The notes beneath the pieces are model-generated. The model saw nothing but the letters and a program-made list of their open reading frames with translations. It had not been told where the DNA came from and did not search any database. From Rathayibacter agropyri (GTDB lineage: Bacteria > Actinomycetota > Actinomycetes > Actinomycetales > Microbacteriaceae), in the NCBI RefSeq assembly GCF_013249015.1, contig NZ_JABRPL010000003.1, positions 58,467 through 122,466 on the forward strand: DNA of 64,000 bases. The letters are read 5' to 3'. Position 1 is the first letter of the stretch. Every line of letters starts with the position of its first letter. The position numbers and the translations under genes were made by a program. Positions 8,545 to 17,695 of this stretch are shown in pieces.

Positions 8545-9465
8545 TCAGCCCAGGAGCAGCGAGACGGTGATGAGGACGGGCACCGCCGCGACCGTCGTGA
8601 TCAGAGCGGTATCCCTGGCCACCGCGGTGCCTCGGTCGTAGCGGGACGCGAACGTGAAGATGTTCTGCGCGGTGGGGAGAGCGGCGGTCACGGTCACGAC
8701 GAAGAGGTGCTCGGAGTCGAGGTGGAAGACGAACCGACCGAACAGCAGTGCGACCGCCGGCATCACCAGCGACTTGAGCACGGAGGCGACGATGATCTCG
8801 ATCCGCGCCGGCCCCGCCTCCAGTGGCCGCTGCCCGCGCAGGGACATGCCGAAGGCCATCAGCACCAGCGGGACGGAGGCGTTGCCGATGATCGAGAACG
8901 GCTCGAGGACCGGGCGGGGCACATCCACGCCGGTGATGGCGACCGCGAGTCCGAGGGCGGAGGCGATGATCATCGGGTTGCGCAGCGGCTGCGTCAGGAT
9001 CGCGCTGACCGAGGCGCGCCCGCTCGTCGAGACATCGAGCAGCGTGAGGATCGTCGGCGCGAGCAGGACCAGCTGTAGGAGGAGAGTCGGCGCCACCCAC
9101 TGCGGATCGCCGAGGACGTAGATGGCAACCGGCAGCCCGATGTTGTTGGAATTGACGTAGGAGGACGCTGCGGCCCCGATCACCGTCTCCGGCAGCGGCC
9201 GACGGAAGAACAGGCGCGAGGCCAGCACGTAGAGCGCAGCGGCGACCACGACGGTGAGCAGAGACACCAGTAGAAAAGAGGAGAACAGCACCGAGACGTC
9301 TGCCCGCGAGAGCACGGTAAACAGCAGTGCCGGAGTGGTGACGAAGAAGGCGATCCGCGAGAGGACCAGCCGACTCTCCAGCGGCACGATCCCCGACCGC
9401 GCCATCAGGTAGCCGACAGCGATCACCACGCCGATGATCGAGAAGCCGGTGAGCACTCCCTCCAC
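8545..9465 (-). CDS. AEC family transporter (auxin efflux carrier type)
   Basis: This 306-residue protein of about ten hydrophobic helices begins LTGFSIIGVVIAVGYLMARSG and contains the conserved NSNNIGLP stretch (about residues 120-127) of the AEC/malonate carrier family. Bacterial members export or exchange organic acids; the substrate here is unknown. I chose the GTG at 9465 because AGGAGG lies 5 bases upstream. The frame is open to a GTG at 9510, but that start has no ribosome binding site and adds only a hydrophilic leader. Confidence 0.85.
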   Translation of the reverse strand: MEGVLTGFSIIGVVIAVGYLMARSGIVPLESRLVLSRIAFFVTTPALLFTVLSRADVSVLFSSFLLVSLLTVVVAAALYVLASRLFFRRPLPETVIGAAASSYVNSNNIGLPVAIYVLGDPQWVAPTLLLQLVLLAPTILTLLDVSTSGRASVSAILTQPLRNPMIIASALGLAVAITGVDVPRPVLEPFSIIGNASVPLVLMAFGMSLRGQRPLEAGPARIEIIVASVLKSLVMPAVALLFGRFVFHLDSEHLFVVTVTAALPTAQNIFTFASRYDRGTAVARDTALITTVAAVPVLITVSLLLG

Positions 9466-9557
9466 TGCGTCCTCCTCGGCTCGACGCCCCGAGCCGGTCG
9501 CCGACTCCACCCTAGGCAGTCACCGCACGGTGCAGCACCGCGTGGTGGCGGCGGCGC

Positions 9558-10082
9558 TCAGCCGAGTTCTGCGAGGTCGAACGCCCAGTCGGCGAACAGG
9601 CCAGGTGGGTCCCCCTGCTCGACAACATCGATGCGGTCAAAGCCCACCTCGACGCAGACGGCACTGCGGTCGAGGTCGCCCTCGGGCACGGAGACGTGCA
9701 GGAAGCGCGGCACCGGGAACGCCGCCGCCTCCTGAAGCAGCAGCCGAACAGACTGCGCCGTGATCCCCCGCGCGTGCGGAGCGATGCTCCAGGTCGCTTC
9801 GTAGGCGACGAGGCCGCGCGAGCAGCCGTACCAATAGCCGATGGAGCCGACGGAGACACCGTTCAGCTCGATCACGTAGAAGAACGCGTCACCCTCCGAC
9901 CAACCGCTGAGGTAGCGGTTGTGACGGACGAGGAGGTCACCCTCGAGGCCGCCGTCGGCGTCCGTGGACGTCTCGCGGAGGACGGAGGAATCCGCGTGCG
10001 GCCAGGGGAGCAGGCGGAGGTTCTCGGTGTCGTGATCGATGCTGGCTGTTCTCTGGTCGCTTCCGGGTTCGGGTCCCGTCAC
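9558..10082 (-). CDS. GNAT family N-acetyltransferase
   Basis: A single GNAT domain transfers an acetyl group from acetyl-CoA to an unknown amine. The fold is recognised from NLRLLPWPHADSS at the beginning, the central beta-strand GVSVGSIGYWYG, the acetyl-CoA-binding region YEATWSIAPHARGITAQSVRLLL, and CVEVGFDRID near the end. The binding loop is a loose variant of the usual Q/RxxGxG/A. The start is uncertain: GTG at 10082 leaves about 25 residues before the domain, with AGAGG about 10 bases upstream. Starts at 10133 and 10199 are also open. The gene stands alone. Confidence 0.75.
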   Translation of the reverse strand: MTGPEPGSDQRTASIDHDTENLRLLPWPHADSSVLRETSTDADGGLEGDLLVRHNRYLSGWSEGDAFFYVIELNGVSVGSIGYWYGCSRGLVAYEATWSIAPHARGITAQSVRLLLQEAAAFPVPRFLHVSVPEGDLDRSAVCVEVGFDRIDVVEQGDPPGLFADWAFDLAELG

Positions 10083-10450
10083 GCGCTCCGATCCTCTCTC
10101 TCGGGGATGGCTCGTGTGAAGCCGGCGCACCATCGTTGGTCGCTCCGGTTCACTCACTGTGTCGGCACTCGGGATGCGGACGCACTGTCGCCCCATCATC
10201 GGCCCTGATTGCAGGACGACGGCGGGGCAAGCCTAAAACTAGCCCCGAATGGGGGGGGTAACCAGCAAGCGTTCTGCCCAGCGCCTGGTCACCCGCTCCC
10301 GCGGTGTGGGGAAGACGTGCGCGGCGGCAGCCGTCGGCGCCGTGTCGGACCGTCCGAACGCAAGAAAAGCGCGCGACGAAGCCCATACGCTCGGAGTCGG
10401 GCCGTCTCGGACCTGTTTCACCCAGGATCATCAGCGTGAGGAGGATCACC
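10083..10450. other. Intergenic region between divergent GNAT and DUF6421 genes
   Basis: This stretch separates divergent genes, so it must hold both promoters. A run of six G residues at about 10250-10257 and the sequence AGGAGG directly before the DUF6421 start are the only notable features. Short open frames here lack coding character. No repeat or RNA gene is visible. Confidence 0.5.
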
Positions 10451-11854
10451 ATGTCGCACATCGTGCAGAGCACCGTCGTCGGAGAACCCGAGGTCGTCGA
10501 GGACCGCGTGGAGGCCTCCGCGGCGTGGCTCGAGATCAAGGCCGCAGCCTCGGCGCTCCAGCCGCTGCAGGAGCAGGACGGCTCGCTCGCCGATCCGGAG
10601 CACCTCGAGCAGGCCCGTGCCGAGATCACCCGGCTGGTGGCCGGCATCCGCGCCCTCGCTCCCTCCTTCTCCTACGACGCCGCCTACCTCGACGCACTCG
10701 TGCATGACCTGGAGCGCTGGAGCGACGAGGGGCTCGGGGTCCCGGACTTCCTCGACTCGCTCAGCGCGTTCCAGCCGCAACTCGACCGCGTCGACGGCCG
10801 GCGCCACCTCGTGGTGTTCCCGATGTACACGCAGAACGGCAGCCGTGACCGGCACGTCGAGGCCGTGCTGATCGAGGTGGTCTGGCCCCGCTTCATCGCC
10901 GAGCTAGAGGCGGGCGACTACTCGAACGCGCTCTTCGTCCCCGTGCGCTTCATCGACTTCACGGCCGGCTACGACTCCGACAGCGCGGTGCTGTTCCCCG
11001 AGACGGTCGCGATGCGCTCCATCCCCTCCTTCACCTGGGGCGCGATCTTCGCCGACCGGGAGGCAGCGCGCTTCCGCCGCGTCGTCACCGCGGCCGCGGA
11101 GATCACGCGGCTTGAGCTCCCCGAGGACGCCCAGCGGCTGCTGACCGACCAGCACCTCGCGGAAGAGTCCTTCGTGATGTGGGACCTCATCCACGACCGC
11201 ACCCACATGCGCGGTGACCTGCCATTCGACCCGTTCATGATCAAGCAGCGGATGCCGTTCTTCCTCTACTCCCTGGAGGAGCTGCGCTGCGACCTCACTG
11301 CGTTCCGGGAAGCGGTAGCGATCGAGCGCAGGCTCGCCTCCCTTGAGCAGCGCGACGCAGACGAGGAGGCGCTTCTCGAGCGCTCCCGCTTCGTCCAGTA
11401 CGCGATCGTCTTCGATCGGCTCTTCCGCTTCCCGCTGACCGGGTCGCGGGTGCGCAACTACGACGGCCTCGGCGGACAGCTGCTCTTCGCCTGGCTGCAC
11501 CAGCACGGGGTGCTGCACTGGACGGATACCCGTCTGGCGTTCGAGTGGGAGGGGGTCGCCGACGTGGTGGTCGCGCTCTCGGACGCCATCGACGAGCTCT
11601 ACTGGCGCTCGATCGACCGGCCCAAGACGGCGCACTGGCTGGCCGCGCACGCCCTGATCGCGGCGACGCTCACTCCCCACCCTGCGTCTGCCTGGGCCCG
11701 CGGTCTGCCGGACGACGTGCTTCTCGGCGCTCCGCGCGGTCTGACGGATGCGGTGCTGGACGACGAGTTCCCGCTCTCGATGTTCTATGAAGCCCTCGGA
11801 CGGAAGATGGGCGATGTCATCGCGTCCACGCGGGGCATCACCGGGGGCTCCTGA
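10451..11854 (+). CDS. DUF6421 family protein
   Basis: The 467-residue soluble protein resembles the actinobacterial DUF6421 family, of unknown function. The most conserved-looking block is SFVMWDLIHDRTHMRGDLPF with FMIKQRMPFFLYSLEELRCD just after it (about residues 238-281). It carries His, Asp and Glu residues that could bind a metal, and the HDRTHMRGD arrangement recalls metal-hydrolase sites; that is inference. The ATG at 10451 has GAGGAGG 6 bases upstream. It stands just before a histidine kinase gene on the same strand but with separate initiation. Confidence 0.8.
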   Translation: MSHIVQSTVVGEPEVVEDRVEASAAWLEIKAAASALQPLQEQDGSLADPEHLEQARAEITRLVAGIRALAPSFSYDAAYLDALVHDLERWSDEGLGVPDFLDSLSAFQPQLDRVDGRRHLVVFPMYTQNGSRDRHVEAVLIEVVWPRFIAELEAGDYSNALFVPVRFIDFTAGYDSDSAVLFPETVAMRSIPSFTWGAIFADREAARFRRVVTAAAEITRLELPEDAQRLLTDQHLAEESFVMWDLIHDRTHMRGDLPFDPFMIKQRMPFFLYSLEELRCDLTAFREAVAIERRLASLEQRDADEEALLERSRFVQYAIVFDRLFRFPLTGSRVRNYDGLGGQLLFAWLHQHGVLHWTDTRLAFEWEGVADVVVALSDAIDELYWRSIDRPKTAHWLAAHALIAATLTPHPASAWARGLPDDVLLGAPRGLTDAVLDDEFPLSMFYEALGRKMGDVIASTRGITGGS

Positions 11855-11890
11855 GCGGAGGCGCCCACGGCGTCGATTACCGTGGACTAC

Positions 11891-13270
11891 ATGTCCCAAG
11901 GTTCCGACGCCACAGATCCGTTCGATGCGGGCTGGGCGCGGAGACCACCGACCCGGGCCAGTTACGTGCACGACACGATTAGTGCTGGGGTCCTCCTCGT
12001 GGCGACTTTCACATCCGTGGTGCTGAACACGTCGGCGGGGTTCCCGGACGCGCCGCACCCGATCCTCAGCGCGCACTGGGCCGTTGCGCTGACCCTGCCA
12101 CTCGCTCTGCGCCGCCGCTTCCCCGCGACTGTCGCCGTAATCCTCTCCATCGTCTACGTCCTGGGGTACGTGCTTCACGTGCCGGAGACGATGTTCAGCC
12201 AGATCTGCCTCTTCCTGGCCCTCTACACGGTCGGAGCGTGGGAACGCGACCGGCGGGTGGCGCTCGCCGCGCGGGTCGTCATCGTCGTCGGCATGCTCGG
12301 CTGGCTGACCGTCTCCTTGATCACCGATCACTGGGTCAGCAGCGAGGTACCCCGCAACGACTCCTCCGGAATGCTCTCGCCCGACATCGCCGCGTCGGCG
12401 CTCGCGGTGATGTCCAACCTCCTCTTCTTTGGCGGCGCGTATGTCTTTGGCGAGGCGTCCTGGCAGTCAGCGCGGCGGCTGGGGGCGCTGGAGGCGCGCA
12501 CCGCCGAACTTTACGACGAGCGCGAGCGCTCCGCGAAGCGAGCGGTGTCGTCCGAGCGGCTGCGCATCGCGCGAGAGCTGCACGACGTGGTCGCGCATCA
12601 CGTCAGCGTGATGGGGGTGCAGGCGGGGGCCGCCAGACGGGTGCTGGCGCGCGAACCCGAGAAAGCCGCCGCCTCGCTCAGTGCGATCGAGAGCGACGCC
12701 CGCTCCGCGATCGAGGAACTGCACCGGATCCTGGTCGCGCTGCGAGCCGATGACGCTGCGCCGAACGCACTCTCGGACTCCGCCTCCACGCGCGGAGCCG
12801 CACAGCTGGAGGAGCTCGTGGCCGCCTCGAACGGCTCTGGACTGCCCACCACGTTCCGGGCACTCGGCACGCCCCGTGACATCCCCGCCACCGTGGGACT
12901 CAGCCTGTACCGCATCGCTCAGGAGTCCTTGACGAACGTCCGCAAACACGCGGGACCGGGTGCGCAGGCGGAGGTACTTCTGCGCTACGCACCCGACTCC
13001 GTGGAGCTCGAGATCACCGACGACGGCGGCACCGGTCCGCATCTGGGCGCGCCCGCCTCCTGCGGCCTTGGGCACACCGGCATGAGCGAGCGCGCGGCTG
13101 CCGTCGGCGGCCGGATCGAGATAGGTCCGCACGGTGCGGGCTACCTCGTCCACGTGCAGGTGCCCCTGTCCCCTGTTCACATGGGTGGTGGGGCGCCGAA
13201 CGCCGAGCCGGTAGCGTCATCGGGGGCGTCGCGGGGGCGTCAGGAGCGAGCGACCTGGGGGCGCAGATGA
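11891..13270 (+). CDS. NarL-type sensor histidine kinase
   Basis: The N-terminal half has about five membrane helices (residues 30-190). A coiled linker and the HisKA_3 dimerisation domain follow, with the phosphoacceptor His in RELHDVVAHH (about residue 231). A C-terminal HATPase domain follows with the N-box SLTNVRKHA and the G-box ITDDGGTG. It should phosphorylate the response regulator whose start overlaps its stop by 4 bp (ATGA). The stimulus is unknown; the short loops suggest sensing in the membrane or cell wall. ATG at 11891 is preferred; GTG at 11882 is an alternative, and neither has a good ribosome binding site. Confidence 0.92.
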   Translation: MSQGSDATDPFDAGWARRPPTRASYVHDTISAGVLLVATFTSVVLNTSAGFPDAPHPILSAHWAVALTLPLALRRRFPATVAVILSIVYVLGYVLHVPETMFSQICLFLALYTVGAWERDRRVALAARVVIVVGMLGWLTVSLITDHWVSSEVPRNDSSGMLSPDIAASALAVMSNLLFFGGAYVFGEASWQSARRLGALEARTAELYDERERSAKRAVSSERLRIARELHDVVAHHVSVMGVQAGAARRVLAREPEKAAASLSAIESDARSAIEELHRILVALRADDAAPNALSDSASTRGAAQLEELVAASNGSGLPTTFRALGTPRDIPATVGLSLYRIAQESLTNVRKHAGPGAQAEVLLRYAPDSVELEITDDGGTGPHLGAPASCGLGHTGMSERAAAVGGRIEIGPHGAGYLVHVQVPLSPVHMGGGAPNAEPVASSGASRGRQERATWGRR

Positions 13271-13941
13271 CCGAGCATGTGCGCGTGCTGCTCGTCGATG
13301 ATCAGGAGCTCGTCCGCGTCGGCTTCCGCATCATCCTCGAGTCGGAGCCCGGCATCGATGTCGTCGGTGAGGCCCGGACTGGCCTCGAGGCGATTCAGCG
13401 CGCCGCGGAACTGTGCCCGGACGTGGTCTGCATGGACGTGCAGATGCCCGGTCTTGACGGCCTCGCCGCCACCCGCGAGATCGTTGCGGATGCCGGGCTC
13501 TGCTCGCGCGTCCTCATCCTGACCACCTTCGACCGCGACGACTACCTCTTCGACGCGCTCTCGGCCGGCGCGAGCGGCTTCCTGCTCAAGAACGCGTCGC
13601 CGGAGGAGCTCGTCGATGCTGTGCAGGTGGTCGCCCGTGGCGACGCGATGCTGTCGCCGGACGTGACCCGCCGCGTGATCGAGCGCTTTGCTTCCGGCCC
13701 CGCGCGGCCACAGCCTGCGGATCACCCGGGCGTCGGCGACCTCACCGATCGTGAGCGCGAGGTGCTCGTGCTCCTGGCCCGCGGATGGTCGAACGCCGAG
13801 ATCGCGGCCGAGCTGTTCGTGGGGGAGGCCACCGTGAAGACCCACGTGTCGAAGATCCTGATGAAGCTCGGGGTCCGCGACCGGATCCAGGCGGTCGTCT
13901 TCGCCTACGAGCACGGGATCGCGATCCCCGGGCGCCTGTGA
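13267..13941 (+). CDS. LuxR/NarL family response regulator
   Basis: The 224-residue protein has an N-terminal receiver domain with the acidic pair at residues 11-12, the phosphorylated Asp56 in VVCMDVQMPG and the conserved Lys in FLLKNAS. A C-terminal LuxR helix-turn-helix follows (LTDREREVLVLLARG, NAEIAAELF, EATVKTHVSKILMKL). It is the partner of the overlapping histidine kinase gene and should act as a DNA-binding regulator. No obvious target operator was recognised nearby. Confidence 0.95.
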   Translation: MTEHVRVLLVDDQELVRVGFRIILESEPGIDVVGEARTGLEAIQRAAELCPDVVCMDVQMPGLDGLAATREIVADAGLCSRVLILTTFDRDDYLFDALSAGASGFLLKNASPEELVDAVQVVARGDAMLSPDVTRRVIERFASGPARPQPADHPGVGDLTDREREVLVLLARGWSNAEIAAELFVGEATVKTHVSKILMKLGVRDRIQAVVFAYEHGIAIPGRL

Positions 13942-13960
13942 AGCTGGCGGCGTGGCGGGT

Positions 13961-14659
13961 TCAGCGCCGGAGAGCCTGAACGGAGCGCGGCGGTGAGCGA
14001 CGGACGAACTCCATTCGGATCTCCGGGGCGATTGTGCGATCGAGCACGACGGTCATGTAGCGGCCGTCGACCCGCGCGCCGATCGCGATCACGTCGGGAT
14101 CGGTATCGACGCGATAGCCGCGCAGCGCCTCGCCGTCCACGATCACCGGCACGCCGCGCACCACGTCCTCATCGCGCAGTGCGGCGGCGACCACCGGCAT
14201 GCCGCCGCGGCGGGTGCGCACGCGGCCGGGGAAGGTGTTGCGCAGCACATCCCCCATGTGCGCGGCGAGGCGGGACTCCAGAGGGCGGCTGCGCTCAGCG
14301 GGGATCGGCACGGAGGTGCGCACCGCCTCCCAGAGGACGGGGTAGCGCATGCGCGTCACCTGATCCACCATCCACGGCGGGAGGTGGTCGTTCTCGGCGC
14401 GCTCGATCGCGCGCTTCTGTTCGGGAGTCAGGGGAACGGCGTTGACGGGATCGGCCCGATTGCGCGGGTTCTTGAAGAACGAGTAGGAGAGCGAGATCTC
14501 GACGAAGCGGCCGAGGGCCATCGTCTGCGCGGCGGTGAACTCCTCGAGACGAGGCTGCGGGGCGAACGCGAGCACAGGCTCGCCAAAGCGGGCCGCGATC
14601 TCGTCAACCCCTGGAGGGGCGGGCATGTCGCGAACATCTCCCGTCGTGTCCATGCGCAT
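13961..14659 (-). CDS. Hypothetical protein (DUF-type, actinobacterial)
   Basis: This soluble 232-residue protein starts MRMDTTGDVRDMPAP (ATG at 14659; 14653 also possible). The C-terminal part, from about residue 150, alternates short hydrophobic strands, like a small beta-rich domain. I see no known catalytic motif, membrane segment or signal peptide. Codon use is like the neighbours, so it appears to be a resident gene. It converges on the response regulator gene with 19 bp between stops. Function unknown. Confidence 0.65.
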   Translation of the reverse strand: MRMDTTGDVRDMPAPPGVDEIAARFGEPVLAFAPQPRLEEFTAAQTMALGRFVEISLSYSFFKNPRNRADPVNAVPLTPEQKRAIERAENDHLPPWMVDQVTRMRYPVLWEAVRTSVPIPAERSRPLESRLAAHMGDVLRNTFPGRVRTRRGGMPVVAAALRDEDVVRGVPVIVDGEALRGYRVDTDPDVIAIGARVDGRYMTVVLDRTIAPEIRMEFVRRSPPRSVQALRR

Positions 14660-14822
14660 AGGTACAAGAGTGGCCTGCCGCACAGCCGATACCAACTTCT
14701 TGACGGCAATCAGTCACCTAGGCGTCGCTCCGATCACCTTCACGAAACACGACGACAGCATTGCGGGTGCCTCGGGGGCGCCGCAGCGACCGCTCCAAGC
14801 GGGGGGCTGCGAAGATGGGGGG

Positions 14823-15905
14823 ATGAGCGCTCTGCACGACCCTGATGTCCGCGGCTTCGCCTCCGACAACTACTCCGGAGTGCACGACGAAGTGCTCGCA
14901 GCGATCGCCGCAGCCAACGGAGCGCACCAGACCGCCTACGGCGAGGACGTCTACACCCGGCAGGTGCAGCAGGCGTTCCGACGCGAGTTCGGCGAGCAGG
15001 CGCAGACTTTCCCGGTCTTCAACGGCACGGGAGCCAACGTGACCGGGCTGCAGTCGATGCTCCCGCGCTGGGGGGCGGTCGTGGCTGCCGGCACCGCGCA
15101 CATCAACGCGGACGAGGGCGGGGCACCCGAGAAGGTCGGCGGCATCAAGATCCTCACCGTCACCTCGCCCGACGGCAAACTCACCCCCGCCCTGGTCGAC
15201 GAGGAGGCGTGGGGCTTCGGCGACGAGCACCGCGCGCAGCCGCTGGTGGTCTCGATCACTCAGTCGTCCGAACTCGGAACCGTCTACACGCCCGAGGAGG
15301 TGCGGGCGTTGGCCGATCACGCGCACGCCCGGGGCATGCGGCTGCACATGGACGGCGCCCGGATCGCCAATGCCGCTGCCTCCCTCGGCCTGCCCCTGCG
15401 ATCGTTCACCACCGACGCGGGGGTCGACGTGCTCTCGTTCGGCGGCACCAAGAACGGCATCCTGCTCGGCGAGGCGATCGTGGTGCTCGACCCGGAGGCC
15501 TCCAGCGGGCTGACCTTCCTGCGCAAGACGAACATGCAGCTCTCGTCGAAGATGCGCTTCGTCTCGGCGCAGCTGCTCGCGCTGCTCGGCGACGGCGGCG
15601 CGGAGGACCCGCTGTGGCTGCGCTCGGCGCGCCACGCGAACGCGATGGCCTCACGCCTCCGCTCGCGCCTCGACGAGTCGATCGGGGCGGGCCGGATCAG
15701 CGGGCTCGCCTTCACGCAGCTGACACAGGCCAACGCGGTCTTCGCCACCCTGCCCGCCGGCGTGGCGGACCGGCTCCGCGAGGCCTACCGTTTCTACGAC
15801 TGGAACCCCACCACCGGGGAGGTGCGCTGGGTCTGCTCCTTCGACACCACGGAGGACGATGTGGACGCCTTCGCCGCCGCCATTGAGCGCGAGCTGGGCG
15901 CGTGA
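14823..15905 (+). CDS. ltaE: Low-specificity L-threonine aldolase
   Basis: A PLP enzyme of fold type I that splits L-threonine or allo-threonine to glycine and acetaldehyde. The 360-residue protein begins with the family's RGFASDNYSGVHDEV, has an NGTGANV phosphate-binding loop (67-73) and MDGAR with the PLP-ring Asp (about 177). The Schiff-base lysine lies in SFGGTKNG (Lys210). The ATG at 14823 matches the family start; the frame runs further upstream but without coding character. Its last four bases overlap the GTG of the following lipoprotein gene (GTGA), so the two are translationally coupled. Confidence 0.9.
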   Translation: MSALHDPDVRGFASDNYSGVHDEVLAAIAAANGAHQTAYGEDVYTRQVQQAFRREFGEQAQTFPVFNGTGANVTGLQSMLPRWGAVVAAGTAHINADEGGAPEKVGGIKILTVTSPDGKLTPALVDEEAWGFGDEHRAQPLVVSITQSSELGTVYTPEEVRALADHAHARGMRLHMDGARIANAAASLGLPLRSFTTDAGVDVLSFGGTKNGILLGEAIVVLDPEASSGLTFLRKTNMQLSSKMRFVSAQLLALLGDGGAEDPLWLRSARHANAMASRLRSRLDESIGAGRISGLAFTQLTQANAVFATLPAGVADRLREAYRFYDWNPTTGEVRWVCSFDTTEDDVDAFAAAIERELGA

Positions 15906-16900
15906 GGGCCCGTATCCTCGCCGCGGGAGTCGCGGTGCTTGTCGCCCTGAGCGGATGCACTGCGGCGGAGCCGGACGGGGACGACGCCCCGGGTACGGAA
16001 TCCCCCACGGCCTCGGCACAGGCCCTACCGGCCCCCTCTCCCACTGCATCCACGAGACTCGGGTGCGACTCCCTCCTCCCCGCTTCCCGTGCTGCGACTG
16101 CCCTGGGAGTGGACACGACCGCCCTCGAGGGCAGCCGCACGGTGTCCGTGCGCTCCTCCGGCGAACTGATCCGGGAGGCCGCGGAGGAGAACGGCGGCCT
16201 GCTGCGCTGCTCCTGGTACGACGGCGATGCGTCGATCACAGCGGCCGCCGCCGAGGACGCCGGAGCGGCCTTCGCGGGCAGACCGGGCGCGCGACTCGCG
16301 ACCGAGGTCGAGGCGTACGGCTCGTGCACGAACGGCAACTGCGACGTCGATCTGCTGGCCGGAACCACCTGGGTGACTCTGCAACTGCGCGAGGCACCCG
16401 TCGATGTCGACCTCGCGGCGCTCGCCACGGGAACCGCCTCCGGATCTCTCGGCACCCTCGACGAGCCCGTCGCGGCGACGGCTCCGATCTGCGCCGACCT
16501 GCTCACCGCCGAGCAGCTGACCGCGACCGCCGGACTCGCGCAACCCACGCCGGGCGCGGGCAGTGAGGCAGGAGCGCCCTCGACGGCGAACGCAGCCGCC
16601 GCGACGCGCGCGGGCTACGCCTCCTGCAGCTGGAGCGACGCGGCGAGCGGCGCCTACTCAGGAGTGACTGTGGACGCCCTGCCCAACGGCGACGAGGGCT
16701 GGCGCAACCTCTCGCTGACCTTGGGGTTGGCGATCGCGCTCGAGCCGCTCGACGGCTTCGGCGAGAAGGCGCTGACGGGCTGCGCCGCGGGCGTGTGCGA
16801 GATCGATGCCCTCGCCAACGACGTGTGGTGGCGCGTGACGGTCACGGGTGACGCGACGAAGGCCGAGGCGGTCGCCCGCGCGCTCCTCGCGAACGTTTAG
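15902..16900 (+). CDS. Secreted lipoprotein of unknown function
   Basis: The 332-residue protein starts with a signal peptide ending in the lipobox ALSGC (Cys about 19), so it is probably lipid-anchored on the outer face of the membrane. After an acidic Thr/Ser/Pro linker it has two similar halves. Each holds a CDSLLP or CADLLT segment, a later SCSWSDA-type or RCSWYDG-type segment, and a GxC..C or AGVC pair, suggesting an internal duplication with matched disulfides (inference). The GTG start overlaps the threonine aldolase stop. It overlaps the convergent GNAT gene by 4 bp. Confidence 0.75.
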   Translation: MRARILAAGVAVLVALSGCTAAEPDGDDAPGTESPTASAQALPAPSPTASTRLGCDSLLPASRAATALGVDTTALEGSRTVSVRSSGELIREAAEENGGLLRCSWYDGDASITAAAAEDAGAAFAGRPGARLATEVEAYGSCTNGNCDVDLLAGTTWVTLQLREAPVDVDLAALATGTASGSLGTLDEPVAATAPICADLLTAEQLTATAGLAQPTPGAGSEAGAPSTANAAAATRAGYASCSWSDAASGAYSGVTVDALPNGDEGWRNLSLTLGLAIALEPLDGFGEKALTGCAAGVCEIDALANDVWWRVTVTGDATKAEAVARALLANV

Positions 16901-17664
16901 CAGGCATCTCGCGGGAGGGGTGAGGGGCGCCAGTACTCGTACCAGGAAGACTCGCGGCAGCCGAGGGCGGCGTAGAGGCGGCGGGCTCCGGCGTTCTCGG
17001 CGAGCACCTGCAGCCAGAAGCGTTCAATGCCTCGCCGCGACGCCTCCTCCAGGAGTTCACGGATCACTGCGGAGGCGTGGCCGCGGCGACGGGAGTCGGG
17101 GCGGGTAGCCAGGCCGAAGAGCCCGCACCACGGCTCACCGTCCAGCGCCCGGACGAAGGCGAGACGGCCGGTCGCGGCGGGACCGGCCTCCACGGCGAGA
17201 GCGTAGACCGCTGGGCAGCCGGTGAGGATGCGCTCGGCGACTGCGCGCTCGGCAGCGCCTCCGCGACCATCCACCGACCACCAGAGGGCAAGCCAGTCCT
17301 CGTCGGGAGTCGGCGCGAGGCGGACGGGCGCCGCCTCGGGGAGTGCGGCGAGCGCCTCCGACACCGATCCGGTGAGCACGAGGGTGCGGTCCGTCGGCGC
17401 GTAGCCGCGGGCGGATAGCAGCTCGGGCAGCCCCGCCGGGCTCGGCGGGCCGACCTGCAGCAGCGGCGGGATGCGGTGCTCGCGGGCGAAGGCCTCCGCC
17501 TCGTCAACGGCGGCGGCCTGGTCGGCGACGTCACCGGAGGCGAGCACCGAGTTCGCACGCTTCGTCACACCCGCGGAGGCGCGCAACTCCCACTCGCCGA
17601 GGGTGCGATGCACGAGCGGGGGCCAGGCGTCAGCGGCGAGACGGTCGAGGAGGCGCGGGTCCAT
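16897..17664 (-). CDS. GNAT family N-acetyltransferase
   Basis: This 255-residue protein has a degenerate N-terminal half and a typical C-terminal GNAT domain. The latter carries GLFGLATRPDSRRRGHASAVIRELL (acetyl-CoA loop RRRGHA, about residues 195-200) and LQVLAENAGARRLYAALGC near the end. The tandem layout, with the first domain reduced, resembles mycothiol acetyltransferase-like proteins, but the substrate cannot be told. ATG at 17664. The 3' end overlaps the preceding convergent lipoprotein gene by 4 bp. Confidence 0.8.
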   Translation of the reverse strand: MDPRLLDRLAADAWPPLVHRTLGEWELRASAGVTKRANSVLASGDVADQAAAVDEAEAFAREHRIPPLLQVGPPSPAGLPELLSARGYAPTDRTLVLTGSVSEALAALPEAAPVRLAPTPDEDWLALWWSVDGRGGAAERAVAERILTGCPAVYALAVEAGPAATGRLAFVRALDGEPWCGLFGLATRPDSRRRGHASAVIRELLEEASRRGIERFWLQVLAENAGARRLYAALGCRESSWYEYWRPSPLPRDAC

Positions 17665-17695
17665 CGGGTCACCGTAGCGGAGCCGGGGGTAAGCC